The notes under the pieces were generated by a model. That model was not told the origin of the DNA, made no database searches, and saw only the letters and a list, made by a program, of their open reading frames with translations. Positions 8,220-15,787 of a DNA stretch of 34,865 bases are shown in pieces. Numbering within the stretch: position 1 is the stretch's first letter; each line of letters starts with the position of its first letter. The DNA is taken from NCBI GenBank assembly GCA_002701295.1, contig NZUJ01000112.1:1-34865 (forward strand), written 5' to 3'. This DNA comes from Ponticaulis sp. (GTDB lineage Bacteria > Pseudomonadota > Alphaproteobacteria > Caulobacterales > Hyphomonadaceae). Both the position numbers and the translations under genes were made by a program.

Positions 8220-8645
8220 ATGAGCGTCGAACTACAGGCTACCGAAATTCGCGAAACCTTTGACTTCCTGGATGACTGGGAAGCCCGGTATGAGCACATC
8301 ATCGATCTGGGAAAATCACTCCCGCCACTCGCTGACGATGAAATGGTCGACGCCTATAAGGTTCGCGGATGCTCCAGTCAGGTCTGGATCATTCCCGGCG
8401 AAACAGCCAATGGCCTGATCTCCTTCCGCGCACAATCAGACGCTATGATCGTGGCCGGGCTCATCGCTCTCCTCACCGAACTCTTCAACAATCAGCCGGC
8501 AAAAGAAGTTCTGGCCTTCCCGGCAGAAAGCTTTTTCGCAGAGATCGGCCTGACAGAAGCCCTGAGTTCACAGCGGGCCAACGGCCTCAAAGCCATGCTT
8601 CAGCGCATCCACACACTTTCGGAAGCCGCCATTCAGGCAGGCTGA
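8220..8645 (+). CDS. sufE: SufE-family sulfur acceptor protein
   Basis: A 141-residue protein of the SufE/CsdE family. SufE takes persulfide sulfur from the cysteine desulfurase SufS and hands it to the SufBC2D scaffold for Fe-S cluster assembly. The catalytic cysteine is seen in the conserved loop YKVRGCSSQVW, preceded by the family's N-terminal helix FDFLDDWEARYEHIIDLGKS and followed by GLIALLTELFNN. ATG 8220 is preferred over GTG 8211, with a weak CAGG just upstream. No other suf gene lies in the window, so this copy stands apart from the main suf operon. Its 3' end overlaps the convergent DnaA-like gene by 13 bases. Confidence 0.9.
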   Translation: MSVELQATEIRETFDFLDDWEARYEHIIDLGKSLPPLADDEMVDAYKVRGCSSQVWIIPGETANGLISFRAQSDAMIVAGLIALLTELFNNQPAKEVLAFPAESFFAEIGLTEALSSQRANGLKAMLQRIHTLSEAAIQAG

Positions 8646-9031
8646 ATGCTTGGGTCATAGCCCATCGCCAGCTGACGTGTTGGCTGCCACATCCCAGACA
8701 GGACCTGCCCGCTCCGTTCAGAAATCTCTGACAGCTGCTTTATCGCCACCTCGAGGTCCGACATCCAGCCATCAAACTCCGGATCGTCGCGCAAATCTTC
8801 GATAAACTGAACAGCGTGCCCAACGGTCGACTTGTCCCGCCCGAAGGCCTCACCCGTCGCAGATAACGACAATGAGCACGATGTGTGCGCAAGATACATG
8901 GCAACCTGCCTGGCACGTGCAACCGGCTTCACGCCGCGCCCGGCACTGTTCAGAACCGTTCCATCATGCCCCGTGACGCCGCCAACCAGGTTCGTCACCA
9001 GTTGCGCTATTTGTCGTCGGTCCAACATCAT
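8633..9031 (-). CDS. Orphan DnaA domain IV-like DNA-binding protein
   Basis: A 132-residue protein that matches only the C-terminal DNA-binding domain of the replication initiator DnaA. RARQVAMYLAHTSC corresponds to the basic-loop helix, and FGRDKSTVGHAVQFIE to the DnaA signature helix-turn-helix (canonical GRDHTTVxHA). There is no AAA+ ATPase domain. ATG 9031 is chosen over GTG 9040 because AAAGG lies about nine bases upstream of it. The tail after residue ~90 is Gln/Trp-rich and not DnaA-like. Such stand-alone domains occur in Alphaproteobacteria; binding to DnaA boxes to compete with or modulate DnaA is an inference. It may be transcribed with the PAS gene upstream, 123 bases away. Confidence 0.75.
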   Translation of the reverse strand: MMLDRRQIAQLVTNLVGGVTGHDGTVLNSAGRGVKPVARARQVAMYLAHTSCSLSLSATGEAFGRDKSTVGHAVQFIEDLRDDPEFDGWMSDLEVAIKQLSEISERSGQVLSGMWQPTRQLAMGYDPSIQPA

Positions 9032-9154
9032 AACCTTCACCCTTTATCATTTTGAATTTCAGAACGACCGAGTGTACCGACGCCCTGAGGGTGTAGGATT
9101 ATATTCCTGTATTAAGATTTTTGTCTATTCCTGAAGAGGATATTTCTGGGCCGG

Positions 9155-9688
9155 TCAGGCAACCGGTTGTGTTGGCTGAACCGACCGGTTCACCATATCT
9201 GCGGTGACGAACATGGTCTCGCGGCGCAGGCCGTCATCGTCAAAAGCTATATTGTCGTAGCATAGAATTGGTTGGCGATTGTCTTCGAGCGGCCTCAGCG
9301 GCAGTCTCATCCAGAAATGCGCACGTCTGTGGCCGACAGGTGTTGACCCAAAAACCGGCGAGCCGGATTTCTGGCAACGGCGAACGGCTTCTGCCCAGGG
9401 GACCTCATTCCCGCACTCTTCCTGTACGAGCCGTCCACGACACTCTGTGCCCAATACATCCTTGAGATGCGTGGCGGTCAGGCGAAATCGAAAGTGTCCG
9501 TCAGTCTGTTGCTCAATGATTGAAACATTGGACAAACAAAAGATCAGATCGGCGGGGCTAATGCCTTTTCTTTCAGGCAATTCACCATTTTCGCACTTAC
9601 TGATCCAGTATTTAAGCAATTTCGCCTGATTACCGGAGAGAATCTCCTTAAGTTCACGCTTCATGACTTGCCCGTTCGTCTGCACCAT
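9155..9688 (-). CDS. PAS domain protein (PAS_5-like)
   Basis: A 177-residue soluble protein made almost entirely of one PAS domain of the alphaproteobacterial PAS_5 type. The hallmarks are LLKYWISKCENGELPERKGI, then PADLIFCLSNVSIIEQ, HFRFRLTATHLKDVLG and GRL. Proteins of this type have no output domain and usually act as sensory or adaptor modules. The start at ATG 9688 has no good ribosome site; ATG 9664 is an alternative that would begin at MKRELKEI. It lies between mucR and the DnaA-like gene on the same strand. The upstream DNA holds a 20-base palindrome and a TTAA-N6-TTAA site. Ligand and partner unknown. Confidence 0.75.
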   Translation of the reverse strand: MVQTNGQVMKRELKEILSGNQAKLLKYWISKCENGELPERKGISPADLIFCLSNVSIIEQQTDGHFRFRLTATHLKDVLGTECRGRLVQEECGNEVPWAEAVRRCQKSGSPVFGSTPVGHRRAHFWMRLPLRPLEDNRQPILCYDNIAFDDDGLRRETMFVTADMVNRSVQPTQPVA

Positions 9689-9762
9689 ATGGTTAACATC
9701 GGTTAATTCGAATCAGTCGCCAAGCCTTAATTTCGTTTTTATTGTGGTTTTCAAATGTTTTA

Positions 9763-9782
9763 TTGTTTCGGTACCGAAACAA
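9763..9782. promoter_or_regulatory. 20-bp perfect palindrome between mucR and the PAS gene
   Basis: TTGTTTCGGTACCGAAACAA is its own reverse complement. It lies 21 bases past the mucR stop and 75 bases before the PAS gene start, on the common minus strand. No T-run follows on the minus strand, so it is a poor intrinsic terminator. The exact symmetry and position suggest an operator for a dimeric repressor controlling the PAS gene. The neighbouring TTTCGAAA (9785-9792) adds a second short dyad. Confidence 0.5.
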
Positions 9783-9803
9783 CTTTCGAAAACTGACTCT
9801 ATA

Positions 9804-10232
9804 TTACGCCTTTGATTGACCGAGCCCCATTTTCTTTGCGAGTTCTGATCTTTGTTTTGCATAGTTGGGCGCAACCATTGGATAGTCCGCAGGCAGGTTC
9901 CACTTCTCGCGATACTCTTCCGGTGAGAGGTTATATTTAGATCGCAGGTGACGCTTCAGTGATTTAAAGCGCTTTCCGTCCTCCAGGCAGATCAGATAGT
10001 CAGGCGTAATCGACTTGCGCACAGATACGGCTGGTGTGACATCCTTCGGCGCCTCTTCCCCCGGTGTCATAGACAGGTCGCGGATGGTCGCATGGACCCG
10101 TTCGATGACATTCGGCAAATCATTTGCCTGTACAGGATTATTGGAGACATATGCCGCGACGACTTCGGACGTCATCTGGATGAGTTGTGTATGCGTCGTC
10201 GGACTCAAGTCATTGTTGAGTGTTGGTGTCAT
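9804..10232 (-). CDS. mucR: MucR/Ros family zinc-finger transcriptional regulator
   Basis: A 142-residue regulator. ATG 10232 is chosen because GGAGG stands five bases upstream and the encoded length fits the family; a longer open frame upstream has no family similarity. The C-terminal half shows the hallmark DYLICLEDGKRFKSLKRHL. In this finger the first zinc-ligand position is replaced (ICLED instead of CxxC), as in many MucR proteins. It continues SKYNLSPEEYREKWNLPADY and VAPNYAKQRSELAKKMGLG. MucR proteins are H-NS-like silencers of AT-rich DNA and, in Caulobacterales, act in the cell-cycle network with SciP. The DNA upstream is AT-rich with several dyads, consistent with autoregulation (inference). 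Confidence 0.93.
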   Translation of the reverse strand: MTPTLNNDLSPTTHTQLIQMTSEVVAAYVSNNPVQANDLPNVIERVHATIRDLSMTPGEEAPKDVTPAVSVRKSITPDYLICLEDGKRFKSLKRHLRSKYNLSPEEYREKWNLPADYPMVAPNYAKQRSELAKKMGLGQSKA

Positions 10233-10269
10233 TGGATCCTCCCCAGGCCCTGTTTCGAGCCTTGTTTTG

Positions 10270-10456
10270 CTTATAACATTTTCTTCTATACGATTTATAA
10301 GTTGACTGAAAGACATGAAATCATGGTTTAAGTCACTGTAAAGCCCTATTCGGCATAGAGCGTTCATTACATACAGTAGTGAAAACAGTATATTGCAGCG
10401 CAATACGTAGATCACTGGAAGTATACTTCGATCCGGCAAAACTGAACAAATTCAGT
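10270..10456. promoter_or_regulatory. Gene-free DNA upstream of mucR with clustered dyads
   Basis: The stretch from the mucR start (10233) to the Mrp operon terminator (10582) holds no convincing gene. It is AT-rich and carries four separate dyads: CTTATAA (10270-10276) with TTATAAG (10295-10301); TATTGC-AGC-GCAATA (10391-10405); GAAGTATACTTC (10418-10429); and ACTGAA-CAAA-TTCAGT (10441-10456). The first pair lies 38-69 bases before the mucR ATG, in the promoter zone. The others could be protein-binding sites or the stems of a small RNA. No promoter could be fixed with confidence. Confidence 0.4.
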
Positions 10457-10581
10457 CGGCAACCCGTTGCTTGCTCGTCAAAGGCGTCTGAAAGACTTTT
10501 GCTCTTTCTGCAGCGCACATAAAATAATTGTCGGATGATCACGCCCAGATCAGCGACTTCCTGGATAAATTTCCGTCAGAA

Positions 10582-10615
10582 ACAAAAAAAACAGACCGGA
10601 AACCCGGTCTGTTTT
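10582..10615 (-). terminator. Rho-independent terminator of the Mrp operon
   Basis: AAAACAGACCGG (10588-10599) and CCGGTCTGTTTT (10604-10615) form a 12-bp perfect stem with a four-base loop. Read on the minus strand, the stem runs straight into eight T residues (the A-run at 10583-10590 on the plus strand). It lies about 60 bases past the last Mrp gene's stop. A second small hairpin, TGCTGC-AAC-GCAGCA (10635-10649), lies between it and the stop codon. Confidence 0.9.
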
Positions 10616-10673
10616 CAGAATATTTCGCGCACGCTGCTGCAACGCAGCATAATTCGCTTCAGTCAGCGTCAAT

Positions 10674-12458
10674 CTACGGCCCGGCGATCAGAGCCAGACC
10701 CATCACAATTGCCAAAACAATACTGGTCCAGATTGCGATACCGGAAGACAGAGGTCCACGGCTTAGCTGGCCTTTCGGGCTGAAGGTATCCTCAATCCGG
10801 TCATACACACGCCGTGCAACGCCTTGCATCGAATCGGTCATGGCAGGTCCAAGCCGGTGCCAGACAGCGCCCAGCCACACCACAGAGCTGTATACGGGGC
10901 GTCTGTAGACCCAGTCTGTATCCAGAACCACACCACGCTTCTCAGGCGGGTAGAGCTTGAGGCGGTTCAGCACGATGAAGGCAAAGGCTGCAAACATCAG
11001 AAGCTGGAACTGCGTTAACACGTGATCCGTCGTCCAGAGATCCTGATCAAGGTATTTCTGTGCCTCGAGCTGGTAAGGCAGCAGGCCATACAGGAAGTCG
11101 ACACCACCAAGCATCGGGAAACCGAGCCAGATACAGAAGAAGGCTGCGATCCCCATCGCCAGAAGCATGTTGAACGGCGCTTCCTTCGGCCGCTTGCCGC
11201 TATCATGCCCGAAGAAGGCAAAGTATGGGATCTTGATACCTGAGTGCTCCAGAACGCCCGCAGAGGCAAAGAGCAGCATCATCCAGATCACAGCCATATG
11301 CTCATAGCCAACCGCACTCATGGTCAGTGATTTCGCGACGAAACCCGAGAAGAGCGGGAAAGCCGAAATCGACGCGGCTCCGATAAGACAGAAGATCGCC
11401 GTGAACGGCATGGTGCGGTACAGTCCGCCAAGTTCAGTCGCCTTGGTGGTGCCCGTCCGGTACATCACCGCGCCCATACTCATGAAGAGCAGACCTTTAT
11501 AGATGATGTGACAGAAGGCGTGCGCCGCCGCGCCATTCAGCGCCAAAGGCGTGCCGATACCAATGGCACAGACCATAAAGCCGACCTGGTTGTTCAGCGA
11601 GTAGGCCAGAACCTTGCGCAGATCGTTCTCAATCACAGCAAAGAAGACCGGGAAGACCGTCATGATCGCACCGATCCAGATCAGTGAGTCTTCACCCGGG
11701 AAGAACCGCAGAAGCGCATAGACAGCCAGCTTCGTTGTGAAGGCAGACAGCACCACAGCGCCCGTATGCGTCGCTTTCGGATAGGAGTCCTGAAGCCAGT
11801 TGTGCATCAGCGGGAAGGCCGCCTTGATCCCCAGAGCAATGAACAGGAAGATCGCGCCCGGGTCCTCACCCAGTTTCAGGCCTTCACCATCTGTCAGGAA
11901 TGCGCTGAATTCGAGAGATCCGAACTCGCCCATGATAAAGGCTGAGCCCATCAACAGCAGAACGCCGGAGAGGATCTGAACCCCGAGATACCGCATGCTG
12001 GCCTTGTAGGCTTCTTTGCTCCCGGACCGCAAAATCAGGAAGACAGACGAAATTGCCGTGACTTCCCAGAAGATGAACACCGTCATCAGGTCGCCACAGA
12101 AAGTGGCGGCAATCGCTGCACCAGCATAAATCAGTGCCATGGAATCCTGCAAAGGATCCTTGGTATGCAGCGCATAGATCGAGTTCACGACGGCGGCAAT
12201 CAGGAAGGCCAGACCGAAGACTATGGCAACTTTCTCGACCTGATAAAGCACCAGGGTCAGTTCCATGATCTCGACGCTCGCCAGCGGCGTGCCCTGAGCC
12301 TGATGCATGGCCAGCGCCAGTAGGCCAAGCAGAGGGCCACCAATGGTCACCACGCCGCGGGCAATCCGGTGGCGCACGAAATAGGCCAGAATACCGGCAA
12401 TAATGACGATAAAGCCCGGATTGGTCACTGAAAGAAGAAGCTGAGGATCTTTAAACAT
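10674..12458 (-). CDS. mrpD: Mrp-type antiporter-like subunit (MrpD paralogue, long form)
   Basis: A 594-residue polytopic membrane protein of the proton-conducting transporter family (NuoL/M/N, MrpA/D). ATG 12458 is chosen over ATG 12473 because AGGAGG precedes it by about six bases. Conserved ion-path residues are seen: Glu in the TM5 motif VFIFWEVTAIS, Lys in the TM7 motif LGIKAAFPLMHNWL, Lys in SAFTTKLAVYALLRF and Lys in CHIIYKGLLF. It has a C-terminal extension with DTDWVYRRP and a final membrane helix, as in long MrpD/HyfB-like proteins. It is the last gene of the operon and overlaps the small membrane protein gene by eight bases. One of three antiporter-like subunits in this operon. 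Confidence 0.9.
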   Translation of the reverse strand: MFKDPQLLLSVTNPGFIVIIAGILAYFVRHRIARGVVTIGGPLLGLLALAMHQAQGTPLASVEIMELTLVLYQVEKVAIVFGLAFLIAAVVNSIYALHTKDPLQDSMALIYAGAAIAATFCGDLMTVFIFWEVTAISSVFLILRSGSKEAYKASMRYLGVQILSGVLLLMGSAFIMGEFGSLEFSAFLTDGEGLKLGEDPGAIFLFIALGIKAAFPLMHNWLQDSYPKATHTGAVVLSAFTTKLAVYALLRFFPGEDSLIWIGAIMTVFPVFFAVIENDLRKVLAYSLNNQVGFMVCAIGIGTPLALNGAAAHAFCHIIYKGLLFMSMGAVMYRTGTTKATELGGLYRTMPFTAIFCLIGAASISAFPLFSGFVAKSLTMSAVGYEHMAVIWMMLLFASAGVLEHSGIKIPYFAFFGHDSGKRPKEAPFNMLLAMGIAAFFCIWLGFPMLGGVDFLYGLLPYQLEAQKYLDQDLWTTDHVLTQFQLLMFAAFAFIVLNRLKLYPPEKRGVVLDTDWVYRRPVYSSVVWLGAVWHRLGPAMTDSMQGVARRVYDRIEDTFSPKGQLSRGPLSSGIAIWTSIVLAIVMGLALIAGP

Positions 12459-12774
12459 CGCTGTCCTCCTCATCTCCGTAATAGTTTTCAGGGCGGCCGA
12501 GCAGTTTACGCAGTGGCCAGCCCGTCATCACCACAAAGGCAAATGCACCAAAGCCGTACAGCGCATAGAAAATCGGAAATTCAGCGAAATGCAGATACTC
12601 ATGGCGCGCCGGTAGAACGAAACTGGCCAGGGCCAGAGCCGCGCAAATCACGATCATCGCGATGAATGTGATGAAGCCTGCCTTGGGATGGCTGGTCCAA
12701 CCAAAGATCTTGTCGCCCGGATAACTATCCATATCCGGCTTGTGCTGATGTTCTGAGCTGGAGGTCTCGCTCAT
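12451..12774 (-). CDS. Small two-helix membrane protein in the Mrp operon
   Basis: A 107-residue protein with two membrane helices (FITFIAMIVICAALALASF and FYALYGFGAFAFVVMTG). They are flanked by a polar His-containing N-terminus (SSSEHQHKPDMDSYPGDK) and an acidic C-terminus (GDEEDSDV). Its start overlaps the stop of the preceding antiporter gene (ATGA), and its end contains the start of the next one, so it is firmly embedded in the operon. It is not one of the canonical MrpA-G subunits. It is probably an accessory or assembly subunit of this version of the complex (inference). Confidence 0.8.
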   Translation of the reverse strand: MSETSSSEHQHKPDMDSYPGDKIFGWTSHPKAGFITFIAMIVICAALALASFVLPARHEYLHFAEFPIFYALYGFGAFAFVVMTGWPLRKLLGRPENYYGDEEDSDV

Positions 12775-14264
12775 GGCTGCGCTCCGAAAACAGGGGCTAA
12801 GAAATCAGTGATGAAGTCCACGCTGAAGAACAGGACGAAACAACCCGCAGCGGTAATCATCAACGGAATAACAGTCAGTGCTGGCGCGCCACCCGGGCGT
12901 TTGAAGCCAGCAATCTCTAGATTGTCCGCATTCGGCGGCATCAGGCCAAGAATGGCAATTGGCAGAAGATAAGCCACATTCAGCAGCGTCGAAGCGATCA
13001 GAACAAACACCACATATGTGTGGTCTGCACTCACCGCGCCCTGCATCAGCTCATACTTCGCCCAGGCGCCACCAAGCGGCGGAACGCCAATAATCGACAG
13101 AGACGCAATAAAGAAACAGATGAAGACGATCGGCATTTTCCGGCCGAGCCCACGCATCTGACTGATCTCTGTCTTGCCGGTCGCGACATAAATAGCGCCC
13201 GCACACATGAACAGCGTGATTTTTGCCATCGCGTGCATGGCGATCTGAAGCCCTGCGCCCGTCGCGCCAGCTGTATTGGCCAACATGGCACCAACCGTCA
13301 CATAAGACAGCTGAGACACGGTCGAATAAGCCAGCCGGGCTTTCAAGTTGTCTTTTGTCAGCGCGATCAGCGAGGCAACCACAATCGAGAAACAACCCAC
13401 CCAGAGGACGACCTCTGTCATTGGCAATGCCGACAACATGTCGAGGCCGAAAATATAGATGGCGAGCTTCATGATCGTGAACACGCCCGCCTTCACAACC
13501 GCCACAGCGTGCAGCAGCGCGGAAACCGGCGTTGGTGCGACCATCGCATTCGGCAGCCAGAAATGAACGGGCATAAGGGCCGCTTTACCCACACCGAAGA
13601 CAAAGAGCAGAAGCAGCACGCCGCCAAGAACCGGCCCAACCTTGCCTGCCAGCAATCCACCCTCGACGAAATCGAGGCTACCGGCCAGCGCGAAGGTCCA
13701 GACAACCGCCATCAGCAGCAGACCAATAGACGTTCCCAGAAGCGTCAGGAGATAGATCCGCGCACCACGACGGGCATTCTCGTCGCCCTTATGTGCCACC
13801 AGTGGATAGGTTGAGAGCGTCAGCACCTCATAGAAGACAAATAGGGTGAACAGATTGCCAGACATGGCAACACCCATCACGCCGAACAGCGCAAGGCCGA
13901 AACAGATATAGAAACGCGTCTGATTGCGCTCTCTGCTTCCGCGCATATAGCCGATGGAATAAAGCGAGTTCAGGATCCACAATCCGCTCGCAATTACGGC
14001 GAACATAGCGCCAAGCGGTTCAAGCTTGAATTGGAAACTCAGCCCCAGAGCCACATCGAACTGCATACCATCAGGAGACGGCCAGATGACTTCCGTCCCG
14101 CTCGCCACACGTGCCGCAAGAATGCAGCAGAGGATAAAGAGCGTTACAGCGCCGATCAGCGTTGAAGCTTCCCGGACATCAGGAATTGAGCTGAAGATCA
14201 GTACCGCGCCGGCAACCAGCAACGGCACAATCAAAATGAGAGGGATCAGCAGTTCATTGCTCAT
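12771..14264 (-). CDS. Mrp antiporter-like subunit with MrpA/NuoL-type motif
   Basis: A 497-residue, about 14-helix membrane protein of the NuoL/MrpA/MrpD family. The key charged residues are present: Glu in FTLFVFYEVLTLSTYP (TM5), Lys in FGVGKAALMPVHFWLP (TM7) and Lys in AMHAMAKITLFM (TM12). Unlike its two paralogues in this operon it carries TPVSALLHAVAVVKAGVFTI, the TM8 pattern of MrpA and NuoL rather than MrpD. It may therefore be the N-terminal half of a split MrpA, with the MrpA C-terminal part encoded separately at 16794-17405 (inference). Start and stop both overlap neighbours by ATGA. It could also be called an MrpD paralogue. Confidence 0.85.
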   Translation of the reverse strand: MSNELLIPLILIVPLLVAGAVLIFSSIPDVREASTLIGAVTLFILCCILAARVASGTEVIWPSPDGMQFDVALGLSFQFKLEPLGAMFAVIASGLWILNSLYSIGYMRGSRERNQTRFYICFGLALFGVMGVAMSGNLFTLFVFYEVLTLSTYPLVAHKGDENARRGARIYLLTLLGTSIGLLLMAVVWTFALAGSLDFVEGGLLAGKVGPVLGGVLLLLFVFGVGKAALMPVHFWLPNAMVAPTPVSALLHAVAVVKAGVFTIMKLAIYIFGLDMLSALPMTEVVLWVGCFSIVVASLIALTKDNLKARLAYSTVSQLSYVTVGAMLANTAGATGAGLQIAMHAMAKITLFMCAGAIYVATGKTEISQMRGLGRKMPIVFICFFIASLSIIGVPPLGGAWAKYELMQGAVSADHTYVVFVLIASTLLNVAYLLPIAILGLMPPNADNLEIAGFKRPGGAPALTVIPLMITAAGCFVLFFSVDFITDFLAPVFGAQP

Positions 14265-15784
14265 GGCCGCACTCCCGGAAAGGCGATGCTTGCGGCACCG
14301 TCAGTCAGATTGGTGATAAAGCTGGCATCAATGCCGAAATAAATATTAGCCAAGGCAAGAACCCAGAGTGGCAGAAGCAGCATGATTGGTGCTTCGCGAA
14401 CATTCATCTGTGTTGGGCCAGGGGTCTTGAAGAAGGTCGATTCCAGAATGCGACCGACATACAACACCGCCAGGACAGAACTCATGGCCAGCACCACGAC
14501 AACCCACCACCAGCCTTCGACCAGCGCAGCCTTGAACAGAGCAACCTTGGACAGGAAGCCAGCCGTCAAAGGCACGCCGACAAGGCTGAGAGCCGCGATT
14601 GCCATCGCGGTCATGGTCCATGGCGCCTTGCGTGCCACGCCGGCAAAATCGCGCAGCTGCGACGATCCCAGGCTCAGGGCGACACCGCCCACGGCCATGA
14701 ACAAAGCACCCTTCATCATGGCGTGGTTGATCAGGTGGAACAGACCAGCCGACAGGCCAAGCTCTGTCGCAAGCGCCAGGCCGAGCAACATATAGCCGAC
14801 CTGCGCAACTGAGGAGTACGCCAGCATGCGTTTGATATCGGTCTGAAACACAGCCTGGAAGGAACAGGTGATTGCAGCAATCGCAGCCAGTGGCGCCAGC
14901 ACCCAGGTAAACGTCATTTGCTGGAACTCAAGTGCCGGAGAAAAGACCGAGAACAACAGGCGCACCAGCGCGTAAAACGCGACCTTGGTTGCTGTGGCGG
15001 CCAGGAACACCGTCACGAAGTTTGGCGAATAGGCATAAGCGTTTGGCAGCCATTGGTGCAGCGGGAACATGGCCAGCTTCAGTCCCAGGCCCACGACGAT
15101 AAAGGCAAACCCGGCATGAATTGTAGTGCTGTCGGCCACCTCAGGAATGCGCGCCGCGAGGTCTGTCATGTTCAGCGTGCCGGTTGCCGCGTAAAGGAAA
15201 CCAACGCCGATCACGTAGAAGGTCGCGCCGATGGACCCCATAATGAGATAGTTGAATGCTGCAGTGAAAGCCCGACGATCATTCATCCCGCCAATTGCGA
15301 CCAGCACATAAGTTGAAATCGAAGAAATCTCAAGGAAAACAAAGAGGTTAAACGCGTCGCCTGTAACGGCCACACCGAGAAGCCCTGCCATACAGAGTAT
15401 GAATGCGGACATGAACAATGCCCGTTTCTCTTCCGGAATTTCCTTCACCATGGTCGGCAGCGCATAAATCGTCGCCAGTGTCCCGATGATCGCGACCAAC
15501 AACAAAATCGGCGCATTCATCTTGTCGACCACGAACTCGATACCGAGCGGCGGCGCCCAGCCACCTAACGCATAAGACAGCGTACCGTCGGCATAGACGA
15601 CCTGAACCAGAGCGAAGGCGCAAATAACAGATCCGACAATACCGGCAAGTACAATCGCCCAGGCCACACGCCAGCTCGGCACAACCGCCGTGATGGGCGC
15701 CAGAAGCATTGGGAAGACAACGACAAGCGCTGGCAGGTGCCGGACGAGCGCATCCGGAAGAAGAGAGACAATGTCAAATGGCAT
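14261..15784 (-). CDS. mrpD: Mrp antiporter subunit D
   Basis: A 507-residue polytopic membrane protein of the MrpD family, positioned directly after mrpC as in classical mrp operons. Conserved residues are Glu in FNLFVFLEISSISTYV (TM5), Lys in GLGLKLAMFPLHQWLPNA (TM7), Lys in LAATATKVAFYALVR (TM8) and Lys in INHAMMKGALFM (TM12). These form the proton path in the homologous complex I antiporter subunits. Part of the multi-subunit Na+(K+)/H+ antiporter that exports Na+ at the expense of the proton gradient. It begins three bases after the mrpC stop, and its own stop overlaps the next start (ATGA). Confidence 0.92.
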   Translation of the reverse strand: MPFDIVSLLPDALVRHLPALVVVFPMLLAPITAVVPSWRVAWAIVLAGIVGSVICAFALVQVVYADGTLSYALGGWAPPLGIEFVVDKMNAPILLLVAIIGTLATIYALPTMVKEIPEEKRALFMSAFILCMAGLLGVAVTGDAFNLFVFLEISSISTYVLVAIGGMNDRRAFTAAFNYLIMGSIGATFYVIGVGFLYAATGTLNMTDLAARIPEVADSTTIHAGFAFIVVGLGLKLAMFPLHQWLPNAYAYSPNFVTVFLAATATKVAFYALVRLLFSVFSPALEFQQMTFTWVLAPLAAIAAITCSFQAVFQTDIKRMLAYSSVAQVGYMLLGLALATELGLSAGLFHLINHAMMKGALFMAVGGVALSLGSSQLRDFAGVARKAPWTMTAMAIAALSLVGVPLTAGFLSKVALFKAALVEGWWWVVVVLAMSSVLAVLYVGRILESTFFKTPGPTQMNVREAPIMLLLPLWVLALANIYFGIDASFITNLTDGAASIAFPGVRP

Positions 15785-15787
15785 GGC

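Noticed and set aside
10233..10439. N-terminal extension of MucR by 69 residues
   Set aside because: GGAGG directly before ATG 10232 and the family length fix the shorter start; the extension is hydrophobic and Cys-rich without similarity.
10528..10908. 126-residue plus-strand frame across the Mrp terminator
   Set aside because: It runs through the terminator stem and into the antisense of a well-supported antiporter gene.
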